Source: Cupriavidus metallidurans CH34 (lineage in GTDB: Bacteria > Pseudomonadota > Gammaproteobacteria > Burkholderiales > Burkholderiaceae). Taken from it: a DNA stretch of 64,000 nucleotides. The notes below the pieces were generated by a model. It searched no databases. It was not told where the DNA came from and saw nothing but the letters and a program-made list of their open reading frames with translations. Within the stretch, counting starts at the first letter, position 1, and each line of letters starts with the position of its first letter. Both the position numbers and the translations under genes were made by a program. The stretch is from assembly GCF_000196015.1 (NCBI RefSeq), contig NC_007973.1:620001-684000 (forward strand). Reading direction: 5' to 3'. Shown one piece after another: positions 52,101-60,583 of the stretch.

Positions 52101-54208
52101 ATGCTGTTGCTGCTCTGGTTGAGCGTCATGTTGCCGATGGCGCTGCCTGTCAGGGTTCCCGCCGTCAGGCTGCCCCCGGTCTGGCGGACGTCCCCCAACG
52201 ATTGCAGGCTGATCTGGCCTGTCCCGGCGGCCAGCGTGCCACCGATCTGGACACTACCGCCCGAGATGGCGATCGGGCCCTGAAAGCTATTGCCCGCGTC
52301 GGTCAATGTGATGGCGCCAGTGCCGGCACTGATGGTGGTGCTACCGGCAACGCTAAGCGCGCCGCTTTGGGTGATGGCCTTGTCGATGGTGGATGCCGAC
52401 AGGTTGCCACGCACCGTGCCGGTGCCAAGGTTCATTGGACCCAGACTCGTGGCAAGCAATGTATCCGTATTGACGTTACCGAAGGTCAGCGCCGAGGCGC
52501 TGCTGATGGTCGTGGCGCCACCGGTCAGGTTCACGGTGCCACCGAACCAGTTTCCGACGTTGGTTAGCGAGATAGCGCCCGTGCCGGCATTGAAGGTGCT
52601 GTTGCCCGCAATGGTGAGCGCACCGTTTTGCATGATGAAGCCGCGGTTGCTCGTTGCCGACAGGCTACCGTTCACGGCGGTGGTGCCGAAGACCAACGCA
52701 CCCGTGCTTGTGGCGGTCAATGTGCCGGCGTTGACGGTGCCCAAGTTCAGTCCCGAGCTACTGGTGATCTGCGTGGCGCCACCGGTCAGATTTACCGCGC
52801 CAGCGAACGCATTGCTGGCGTTGGTCAGCGTAATGGCGTTCGTGCCCGCGTTGATCGTGGTATCGCCACCGACCATCAGCATGCCGGATTGTCCAAGCGA
52901 ACGGGTCGTGGTCAACGCGAAGTCGCCGCCAGTGCTGATCGGCCCGAGCGCGGCAATGTTGTTGCTGCTCTGGTCGAGCTTCATGCTGCCGATGGCGCTG
53001 CCTGTCAGGGTTCCCGCTGTCAGGCTGCCCCAGGTCTGGAGGACGTCCCCCAACGATTGCAGGTTGATCTGGCCTGTCCCGGCGGTCAGCGTGCCACCGA
53101 GCTGGACACTACCACCCGAGATGGCAATCGAGCCGCCCGTCGTCGTGCCCGACGCGTCGATGTTGCCCCCCAGGCTCACGGCGGCGTCCGACGTGATCTG
53201 AACCTGCCCAGCTTGGGACTGGCCACCCTGCGAGACGTCGATGCTGCCGTTGTTGACTACGGCGCCCCCTGTTCCGCTAAGCCTGACGTTTCCACCATTC
53301 GCGTTGATGACGCCGCTGTTGTTGACCAGCGTGCCGTACAACCCCGGCTGGGCTGCTGCCGCCATGACGATCGTGCCTCCGGTTGCCAGGAGGGTTCCCG
53401 TATTGACGACCGCGGTGCTGCCCTGCGTGGTGCTCAGTGCGCCGGAAATGGCAACATTCATTAGGCCACTGTCGTCGAACGTCATCGTTGCGTGGTCTGC
53501 GGCCACCAGGCTGATTCGCCCGCCATTGGCCATCAGCAAGCCATTGTTCGATACGCCGGCGCCGACGAGTGCCGCCGAGTTGCCATTGAACGTTGCACCG
53601 CCAGCAAACGCTACGGTGCCGCGCGTGGCCGCTGCATCGAGGCTGTAGCTGCCGCCCGTCGTGGCAGGGGCGGAAACACCGAGCGAGGTGGCGAGAAGTC
53701 CGCCGGTTGATGTCGTGCCACCGAAAACCAGGCCGTTTGCATTGGCAAGGATCGTCTGCCCGGCTGCCGACACGGATCCGTAGATCTGGCTGGCTGTAGT
53801 GCCAGAAATGTTGTTGAGGGTGACGGCGTTGGAACCCGTCGTGAAATTGACCGTACTGTACGCAGCAACATCGAACGAGGACCAGTTGATCGTGCCCGAT
53901 GACGAATATTGATTGACCGTCGTGGTGGTCCCTATCGAGTTGACAGTCCCGCTCCCGCTGATCCAGACCGGGCCGGTTGGCAGCGTTCCGGCAATCGGTG
54001 TGGCAGCCATCGCAATGGCGGGGAGCAGGCCCGCGGAAAGCGCCGACAGTGCCGGCAAGCCGACGCTCCAGCCGGTACGCCGCCGGGAAGCCGTTGGGGC
54101 GATAGTTGCGGTGCCCGTGCCTCCCGAGCCCTGGCTTCCGGCCGTTTCCGGCGCCACCTTCAATGCGCACAGCGTGCGATTCCAGACAAGTCGATAGATA
54201 TGGTTCAA
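48983..54208 (-). CDS. Giant autotransporter with ESPR leader and haemagglutinin-type N-domain
   Basis: The 1741-residue protein begins with an extended signal peptide region (MNHIYRLVWNRTLCAL) followed by the core signal ending near AIAMAA. Next is a filamentous-haemagglutinin/TPS-like domain (GTINWSSFDVAAYSTVNF, SQIYGSVSAAGQTILANANG, both in part), then a long Gly/Ser/Thr-rich beta-helix with internal duplications, several autotransporter-associated repeats (GTGTLTLTGVNTYTGATQVAGG) and a C-terminal autotransporter barrel (last 270 residues) ending in LQVKW. A low-complexity Gly-Glu-Thr and Thr/Pro linker precedes the barrel. It is probably a surface adhesin. The 3' end overlaps the convergent kinase gene. 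Confidence 0.93.
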   Translation of the reverse strand: MNHIYRLVWNRTLCALKVAPETAGSQGSGGTGTATIAPTASRRRTGWSVGLPALSALSAGLLPAIAMAATPIAGTLPTGPVWISGSGTVNSIGTTTTVNQYSSSGTINWSSFDVAAYSTVNFTTGSNAVTLNNISGTTASQIYGSVSAAGQTILANANGLVFGGTTSTGGLLATSLGVSAPATTGGSYSLDAAATRGTVAFAGGATFNGNSAALVGAGVSNNGLLMANGGRISLVAADHATMTFDDSGLMNVAISGALSTTQGSTAVVNTGTLLATGGTIVMAAAAQPGLYGTLVNNSGVINANGGNVRLSGTGGAVVNNGSIDVSQGGQSQAGQVQITSDAAVSLGGNIDASGTTTGGSIAISGGSVQLGGTLTAGTGQINLQSLGDVLQTWGSLTAGTLTGSAIGSMKLDQSSNNIAALGPISTGGDFALTTTRSLGQSGMLMVGGDTTINAGTNAITLTNASNAFAGAVNLTGGATQITSSSGLNLGTVNAGTLTATSTGALVFGTTAVNGSLSATSNRGFIMQNGALTIAGNSTFNAGTGAISLTNVGNWFGGTVNLTGGATTISSASALTFGNVNTDTLLATSLGPMNLGTGTVRGNLSASTIDKAITQSGALSVAGSTTISAGTGAITLTDAGNSFQGPIAISGGSVQIGGTLAAGTGQISLQSLGDVRQTGGSLTAGTLTGSAIGNMTLNQSSNSIAALGPISTGGDFALTTTRSLGQSGALSVGGDTTINAGTNAISLTNASNSFAGAVSLTGGTTIISSASALTFGNVNTDTLLATSLGPMNLGTGTVRGNLSASTIDKAITQSGALSVAGSTTISAGTGAITLTDAGNSFQGPIAATGSSVALRAAGDLRVSALNNSTNGAVSLTAGGALTLPVSAINTGTSNLQLAANGGTLLANAALSGSNVTISARDGIALYGPVTASGQLALSTSAGQWIFALGDVRAATTQLSSGTLRIGNATTTGSIGGNVVNNGTLMFNRTDSIGYADVISGTGNLVQQGTGTLTLTGVNTYTGATQVAGGTLALSGAGSIANSSGVQVDAAGILDISGITAAQASFGSLSGAGQIKLGTRTLATGGDNSSGTLSGAISGTGGLLKTGSGTLTLGGDNSFSGGTALKQGRIDLGSNGALGTGTLSMDDGTTLGIATDGLRIANAIRLTGSNDPVIDTGAFNATLAGAISGSGFLTKNGSGALTLAGANDYTGATNVAAGTLRAGAANTFSAASVHTVASGATLDLAGFSQRVAGLNNGGVVSLMGTTPGATLTVTGPYTGNNGSLRMGTALGDSTGVSDRLILSGPAAIASGQTTLQITNLNGLGALTAGNGIEVISAVNGASTTAQTSKNAFVLAGGHVDAGAYQYRLYAADAKGSGENWYLRSNGETGETGETGEPTETTPTTEPADPPVTTYRAEAALYAALPSQLRQSNLAMIGNLHQRVGDDDPRSATSGTLSGTPSGTPAGRDRRAWARVLTTDVDVSQDGTVSPKSKGRLTGFQAGTDLLATQDWRAGLYVGQLDGNVSVNGFVGGIANTGAGRNDLHNQYLGFYGTYAGNSGFYADAVLQLGRHRYTVTPASSSGVETKGDSLLASLELGRAFPLGGSAWSIEPQLQVVHQRIHLDNAQIPGATVQNDVNSSWLARVGARVKGEMEAGSAALRPYGRVNLYMASNGSDVARFTNPAATTDIVAATGGTSIEVAAGLTAALNRRFSLYGEVGRIWAAGGNAKVRNSILGSAGLQVKW
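51675..51934 (-). repeat. Passenger module A, copy 2 of an internal duplication
   Basis: This segment of the autotransporter gene recurs almost base for base 594 bases (198 codons) further right, at 52269-52528. The few differences I see are single substitutions that keep the frame. Confidence 0.8.
51935..52274 (-). repeat. Passenger module B, copy 2 of an internal duplication
   Basis: This segment matches 52790-53129 with an offset of 855 bases (285 codons) and scattered substitutions. Modules A and B alternate along the passenger (B, unique part, A, B, A from N- to C-terminus). Confidence 0.75.
52269..52528 (-). repeat. Passenger module A, copy 1
   Basis: Partner of 51675-51934, near-identical at DNA level, which implies a recent duplication or ongoing gene conversion within the autotransporter gene. 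Confidence 0.8.
52790..53129 (-). repeat. Passenger module B, copy 1
   Basis: Partner of 51935-52274, clearly homologous but more diverged than the module A pair, with changes such as ATG for CTG codons in the GQSG segment. Confidence 0.75.
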
Positions 54209-54422
54209 GGTGCGGCCTCCCCGGTGGCTGCGAATGCCCCAGAGGGCGGCAAAGCCCAGAAGTTACAAATTGCAACAACTACAGGGAATCCCAAGAACTA
54301 GGGAATTCGGGGTGGGAGGACCAGATTTTTGTGTGATCTATGGGGCGTATTCACCGACTGGGACTGTTTTCCTCGGCGCATTCTTGTGGTCCGTACGGGA
54401 AAACCCCCATTCAGCCCGCGTC
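54209..54422. other. Intergenic region between autotransporter and groES
   Basis: About 210 bases without a gene, less GC-rich than the flanks. It must hold the leftward autotransporter promoter, but I cannot point to a convincing -35/-10 pair. No hairpin or RNA gene is obvious. Confidence 0.5.
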
Positions 54423-54451
54423 TTGAAAACGAAATACCCCGTCCCTATAAT
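54423..54451 (+). promoter_or_regulatory. Sigma-70 promoter of groESL
   Basis: TTGAAA and TATAAT are separated by exactly 17 bases, a near-consensus vegetative promoter. The -10 box abuts the CIRCE operator, so a repressor bound there would block initiation. Confidence 0.85.
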
Positions 54452-54477
54452 TAGCACTCGCTGGGGGAGAGTGCTAA
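54451..54477. promoter_or_regulatory. CIRCE operator (HrcA site)
   Basis: TTAGCACTC-N9-GAGTGCTAA is a perfect match to the CIRCE consensus bound by the heat-shock repressor HrcA. It overlaps the end of the -10 box of groESL. Confidence 0.97.
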
Positions 54478-54505
54478 CAGTCGCCCCCGCGGTACCCGAA
54501 ACCCG

Positions 54506-54530
54506 ATGGTCGTCGCTATCAGACGACCAT
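54506..54530 (+). promoter_or_regulatory. Perfect hairpin in the groES leader
   Basis: ATGGTCGTC and GACGACCAT form a perfect 9-base stem with a 7-base loop (GCTATCA), between CIRCE and the ribosome site of groES. It lies in the transcribed leader. It lacks a T-run, so it is not an intrinsic terminator; a role in RNA stability or temperature response is conceivable. Confidence 0.6.
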
Positions 54531-54568
54531 TTGTGATTTAACACTCACTTTTGTATCTAGGAGTCCGT

Positions 54569-54859
54569 ATGAACCTGCGTCCTCTGCACGACCGCGTGAT
54601 CGTGAAGCGTCTGGACAATGAAACCAAGACCGCATCCGGCATCGTGATTCCCGACAATGCTGCCGAGAAGCCCGATCAAGGCGAAGTGCTGGCGATTGGC
54701 CCTGGCAAGAAGGATGACAAGGGCAACAACATCGCCCTCGACGTCAAGGTGGGTGACCGCGTGCTGTTCGGCAAGTACGCCGGCCAGGGCGTGAAGGTGG
54801 ATGGCCAGGAACTGCTGGTCATGCGCGAAGAAGACATCATGGCTGTCGTCAACAAGTAA
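54569..54859 (+). CDS. groES: GroES co-chaperonin
   Basis: The 96-residue protein matches GroES along its full length: [14 protein letters not shown], the mobile loop with [14 protein letters not shown], the roof segment and the C-terminal [16 protein letters not shown]. It caps the GroEL ring during protein folding in the cytoplasm. A TAGGAG site precedes the ATG by six bases; an upstream in-frame ATG overlaps this site and is not used. It is first in an operon with groEL under a CIRCE-controlled promoter. Confidence 0.99.
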
Positions 54860-56587
<1,728 letters not shown>

Positions 56588-56624
56588 TTCATGCCGGACT
56601 GCTGAGCCAATCAGCCTGTCTGAG

Positions 56625-56660
56625 AAAAACCCCCGATGGCGCGAGCCCTCGGGGGTTTTT
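56625..56660 (+). terminator. Rho-independent terminator after groEL
   Basis: CCCCCGA and TCGGGGG pair around a GC-rich loop and are followed by five T residues (then CATT). The A-run before the stem makes it able to act in both directions. Confidence 0.92.
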
Positions 56661-56671
56661 CATTGGCCGGG

Positions 56672-56824
56672 TCAGATCGCGGACAACTTCTTTCCAGGCG
56701 CTTCCGCAGGGGCGGTCAGCCTATCCAGAATGCACTCGGGGATGCGAATCACCGCGGGCAGCAGTTTAAGTTTGGCCAGTTGTTCGGCAATGTCGTTGGC
56801 GCCACCGTCGGCGCGTTCGGCGCT
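56672..56824 (-). pseudogene. Orphan C-terminal fragment of an unidentified gene
   Basis: A 50-codon stretch ending in TGA reads with protein-like composition, for example EQLAKLKLLPAVIRIPE and CILDRLTAPAEAPGKK, and directly follows an in-frame TAA with no start codon. It looks like the 3' remnant of a gene that has lost its front. I do not recognise the family. It lies between groEL and tssE, downstream of tssE in the same orientation, so it may be a decayed last member of the type VI secretion operon. Confidence 0.35.
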
Positions 56825-56886
56825 TTAGTAGTGTGCAGCGGCATGTGCCGCTGAGATCCCTGGCAGCGCTCAGCGCGGATTGGTGG

Positions 56887-57321
56887 TTAGTCATGATCGT
56901 GCGCCGACCGCAGCAGCTTGAGCCGTGTCTTGCCGTCCGGCATGAAATGCGTGCCGAATTGCACCAGTCCAGATTGGTGCAAATGGCAGGTCATCGTGAA
57001 GCTCAACAGCATGCCCGGTTCGGGTTCCTCGATCTCGAGGTCGAGGGCCTTCAATCTCGGCTCGTAGCGCAGGAGTGTCGTCTCAATTTCCCGCTTGAGC
57101 GTGTGCGCCGAGGCAGGCAGGTGGCGGTAGATGCGGGACAGATCTCCCAGTCCGTAGTCAGGCAGATGCGCAAGGCCACCGCGCCGACTGTTAAGGATGC
57201 GCTGGATGTTGTCCTGGACCGACAGGAAGGTCTGGGTCGACGCATCTAACTCGTCAACGGCAACGCCATTCGCAAAGAACCCGGTGACGGCTTCGAAGAG
57301 ACCCGGCCCGCCGCGCGTCAC
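56887..57321 (-). CDS. tssE: TssE, type VI secretion baseplate subunit (gp25-like)
   Basis: The 144-residue protein has the gp25/lysozyme-like core with VQDNIQRILNSRRGG and LPDYGLGDLS, the signature of TssE, followed by the helix and LRYEPRLKALDLEIEEPE. It forms part of the baseplate wedge at the foot of the contractile sheath. It overlaps clpV by four bases and is the last intact gene of the visible operon. Confidence 0.94.
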   Translation of the reverse strand: MTRGGPGLFEAVTGFFANGVAVDELDASTQTFLSVQDNIQRILNSRRGGLAHLPDYGLGDLSRIYRHLPASAHTLKREIETTLLRYEPRLKALDLEIEEPEPGMLLSFTMTCHLHQSGLVQFGTHFMPDGKTRLKLLRSAHDHD

Positions 57322-59999
57322 GCGTATTCCTCCGCGGTGGTTGCCGCATCATCGAAGTCCAGCCCAATGCCGTCCTCCTCGGAGAACGAGAGCCGGATAG
57401 ACGCAGGTACCTGCCTGTTGGCCATGCGTATCAGCAATTCACGCGACAGCACGGGCAAGATCTGCTGGTCGAGCAGGCTGTCGATATTGCGTGCGCCAGA
57501 GTCAGGCAGCAGGCAGGCGCGCACCAGTTCGGCCACCAGGGCGTCGTCGCAGCGCAGCGGCACGTCGAACCGGCGTTCGATGCGCTCGGCCACCTTGGCC
57601 AGCTTCATCCCTACGATCGTGGCCATGGCCTCCGCGGCGAGCGGCCGGTACACAATGGTCTGGAAGCGCGCCAGCAGCGCGGGTTGGAAGCGGTCGATCA
57701 GGAGCGGCCGGATGGTCTCCATCAGCGCGCTGGCGGGGATTTCCACACCAGCTTCCGTTGTGGCGTCGGTGGCCGCCAGGATTTGCTCGCTGCCGAGATT
57801 CGATGTCATCAGGATGACGGTGTTGCGGAAATCAATGACCCGGCCTTCGCCATCGCGCATGAAGCCGCGATCGAAGACCTGGTAGAACAGGTTGAGCACG
57901 TCCCGATGGGCCTTTTCCACCTCATCCAGGAGGACCACGCTGTAGGGGCGCTGACGGACAGCCTCAGTCAGGATGCCGCCCTCGCCATAGCCGACATAGC
58001 CCGGCGGCGATCCCTTCAATTGCGATACGGTGTGGGCTTCCTGATACTCCGACAGGTTGATCGTGATGAGCGAGCGTTCACCGCCGAACATGAGATCGGC
58101 CAGTGCCCGTGCCGTTTCGGTCTTGCCGACCCCGGAAGGGCCCACGAGGAGAAAGACGCCCAGCGGTGCCTCCTCGGATTTCAAGCCCGCCTTGGAGGCG
58201 CGCAGGCTTTTGCCGAGCGCGGCCAGCGCCTCGTCCTGCCCGACCACGACCCGTCCGAGGCGTGCCTCCAGCTCCAGCAGGGTGGCCAGTTCATTCGACA
58301 ACAGGTTGTCAACCGGCACGCCGGTCCAGTCGGCAATTACCTGCGCCACGACGGTCTCAGCAACTTCTGCATGTAGAAGTGTCGCCTGACCGTGCGCGGC
58401 CAGGACCTGGTGGGCAGCCTGAATGGAGGACGCGAGATCGTGGCGCTCGGAAGCGTCGGTAGCGGCCTGCCATTGGGCACGCAGCACCATCAGCTTGTCG
58501 GCAGCGTCCTTCTGCGCCGCTAATTCGAACTCAAGCTGTCCGAGTTCGATGGCAAGTTCGCGTAGGCGCGTCTCGATCGCCGACAGACGATTGCGCTTGT
58601 CCTCGCCGGTGGCACCCTGATCCTGCTGCAGCGCCAAGTACTCGACCCCCAGCGCCGCGCGTTCGGCTTCAAGGGTGCAGATCGCCACGGGCCTGGCCTC
58701 CTGACTCATGCGCACCCGCGCAGCCGCCGTGTCGATCAGGTCGACAGCCTTGTCGGGCAGTTGGCGCCCAGTCAGATAGCGACGTGAAAGACGGACGGCG
58801 GCTGCGACGGCGGCATCGGTGATGTGGACGTTGTGGTGCTGTGCATACCGATCCTTGAGCCCGCGCAACATCAGGCAGGCGTTCTCATCATCGGGCTCAT
58901 CGACCTTGACCATCTGGAAGCGGCGCTCCAGCGCCGCGTCGCGCTCGAAGTACTGCTTGTATTCGGACCAGGTGGTTGCCGCGATCGTGCGTAGTTCGCC
59001 CCGTGCCAGTGCAGGCTTGAGCAGGTTGGCGGCATCGGCGCCACCGGCCGTGTTGCCGGCGCCAATCAGGGTGTGCGCCTCGTCGATGAAGAGCAGGATG
59101 GGCGTCGGCGACTGCTGGACGGCTTCAATGACATTCTTGAGGCGCTGCTCGAACTCGCCCTTGACGCCCGCACCGGCTTGCAGGAGGCCCATATCCAAGG
59201 TGAGTACGGTCACGTCCCGGATGGCCGTGGGCACATCCTCTTCGGCGATCTTGAGCGCCAGCCCTTCGACGAGCGCAGTTTTGCCGACCCCCGGTTCGCC
59301 GACCAGAATCGGATTGTTCTTACGGCGCCGGGCGAGGATATCGACCATCTGCCGGATCTCGACGTCGCGGCCAAACACAGGGTCGATCTTGCCATCGCGC
59401 GCCTTTTGCGTGACGTCCGTGGTGAAACGAGAGAGGGCAGAGTTGTCGGGCTGGCCGGCAGGGCGCCTTGTAGCGATGGTCGCCGGTCCCTGGCTAGGCG
59501 TGATCGGCGATGTTGCCTCGACAGATATCTCGTCCAGTTCAGGCATCAGCCGCTCAATCTGCGCGGCAGACACGCTCAGCAGCGGCCAGGCATCCGGGGC
59601 GCGCAACAGGTGCGGCGTCTCCGCCAGTGCCGCCAGCAAGTGGGCCGAACGAATCGATCTGTCTACGCCCGGGGCCGTGGATTCGAGCGAGGCGCGCATC
59701 CACGCTGCCTCCAGCCACTGGCCCAGGCGCTGCGATAGCCCCGGCCTGCCCCGGAGGTCATGCGGCAGGTGGTCGACCGCAGCCAGCAGTCCGTTCCAGA
59801 TCCCATCGACATCCAGCTCGTAGCGACGCAGGATGGCAAGCAGGTCGCCGTCACCCTGTTCCATCAGTTTGATCAGCCAGTGCTCCACCTCGATGTCACG
59901 GTGCGCGCGGGTTTCGCAAAGACTGGCTGCATCCGCCAGAGCACGGGCGCAGTGGTCGTTCAGGCGTCGCAGAAAGGGAGAGTAATCGCGGGTGGTCAT
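57318..59999 (-). CDS. clpV: ClpV, type VI secretion AAA+ ATPase (TssH)
   Basis: The 893-residue ClpB-like protein has an N-domain, a first AAA+ module (Walker A GEPGVGKTALV, Walker B LLFIDEAHTL), a shortened coiled-coil middle domain (residues about 400-510) and a second AAA+ module (GPSGVGKTETA, VVLLDEVEKAH). The pore-loop GYVGYGEGG is in place. ClpV disassembles the contracted TssB-TssC sheath so that it can be reused. The position between hcp and tssE and the ClpV-type N-terminus separate it from housekeeping ClpB. Confidence 0.96.
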   Translation of the reverse strand: MTTRDYSPFLRRLNDHCARALADAASLCETRAHRDIEVEHWLIKLMEQGDGDLLAILRRYELDVDGIWNGLLAAVDHLPHDLRGRPGLSQRLGQWLEAAWMRASLESTAPGVDRSIRSAHLLAALAETPHLLRAPDAWPLLSVSAAQIERLMPELDEISVEATSPITPSQGPATIATRRPAGQPDNSALSRFTTDVTQKARDGKIDPVFGRDVEIRQMVDILARRRKNNPILVGEPGVGKTALVEGLALKIAEEDVPTAIRDVTVLTLDMGLLQAGAGVKGEFEQRLKNVIEAVQQSPTPILLFIDEAHTLIGAGNTAGGADAANLLKPALARGELRTIAATTWSEYKQYFERDAALERRFQMVKVDEPDDENACLMLRGLKDRYAQHHNVHITDAAVAAAVRLSRRYLTGRQLPDKAVDLIDTAAARVRMSQEARPVAICTLEAERAALGVEYLALQQDQGATGEDKRNRLSAIETRLRELAIELGQLEFELAAQKDAADKLMVLRAQWQAATDASERHDLASSIQAAHQVLAAHGQATLLHAEVAETVVAQVIADWTGVPVDNLLSNELATLLELEARLGRVVVGQDEALAALGKSLRASKAGLKSEEAPLGVFLLVGPSGVGKTETARALADLMFGGERSLITINLSEYQEAHTVSQLKGSPPGYVGYGEGGILTEAVRQRPYSVVLLDEVEKAHRDVLNLFYQVFDRGFMRDGEGRVIDFRNTVILMTSNLGSEQILAATDATTEAGVEIPASALMETIRPLLIDRFQPALLARFQTIVYRPLAAEAMATIVGMKLAKVAERIERRFDVPLRCDDALVAELVRACLLPDSGARNIDSLLDQQILPVLSRELLIRMANRQVPASIRLSFSEEDGIGLDFDDAATTAEEYA

Positions 60000-60083
60000 G
60001 GTGGCGTATCGCTGCGGTGCCGCAGTGGAGAAGACGAGAGCGCTGGTTCGCTAGCCGACGCCAGGCACCGGCTGCGATGGCGC

Positions 60084-60569
60084 TTACGAGCGCTCGTTCC
60101 AGCTGTCGGCGTGGATGATGTTGCCGTCCTTGTACGACCAGGTAATCCTCTCGTAGCGCAACTCGACGTCTTCGAGGTGATTGTGTTTTTCGTAAGCCGG
60201 GTTCTTGATGTCCAGCATCTTGGCCGTCACGCCAACCACCTTCACGTTCTCCAGCTTGGTGTTGAAGTACTCCTTCTCCTTGCCGGCGTCGTCAATTTTG
60301 TACCACTTGATCTCGATCGACTTGAGCGTCTGGCCGCTGGTGACCGCCTTGTATAGATACGGGGTCGAAGCGTCGGTTTCCTTGGTGAACAGGATCGGCT
60401 TGTGCACGCGCGTGCCGGTCAGCTTGCCCGTGTTGGAGTCGGTCGGGATGTTGACCGAGTGATCGAATGCCACGACTTCGACGCTGCCCTCGCGCTCCGT
60501 GACGGTGACCGAGCCTTTGATATCGGCGCCACCGTCGTCCTTGATCCACATATATGCGGGAATTGCCAT
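60084..60569 (-). CDS. hcp: Hcp, type VI secretion tube protein (TssD)
   Basis: The 161-residue protein is an Hcp of the Hcp1/EvpC family: AIPAYMWIKDDGGADIKGSV at the start (seen in parts), DHSVNIPTD, then HKPILFTKETDASTPYLYKA and the C-terminal ELRYERITWSYKDGNIIHADSW. Hexamers of Hcp stack into the inner tube that is fired by the sheath. An AGGAG site precedes the ATG. The 84-base gap to clpV and the 14-base gap to the OmpA-domain gene fit a single operon. Confidence 0.97.
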   Translation of the reverse strand: MAIPAYMWIKDDGGADIKGSVTVTEREGSVEVVAFDHSVNIPTDSNTGKLTGTRVHKPILFTKETDASTPYLYKAVTSGQTLKSIEIKWYKIDDAGKEKEYFNTKLENVKVVGVTAKMLDIKNPAYEKHNHLEDVELRYERITWSYKDGNIIHADSWNERS

Positions 60570-60583
60570 TTCTCTTGCTCCTT

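Noticed and set aside
51675..53129. Regularly repeated segments as a CRISPR array or tandem mobile element
   Set aside because: Units of 260-340 bases are in frame within a coding sequence, with no short direct repeats and spacers and no cas genes.
56836..56853. CAGCGGCA-TG-TGCCGCTG palindrome downstream of tssE as an operator
   Set aside because: It lies in a gap at the 3' end of the T6SS operon, not before a gene; more likely part of decayed sequence or an RNA end.
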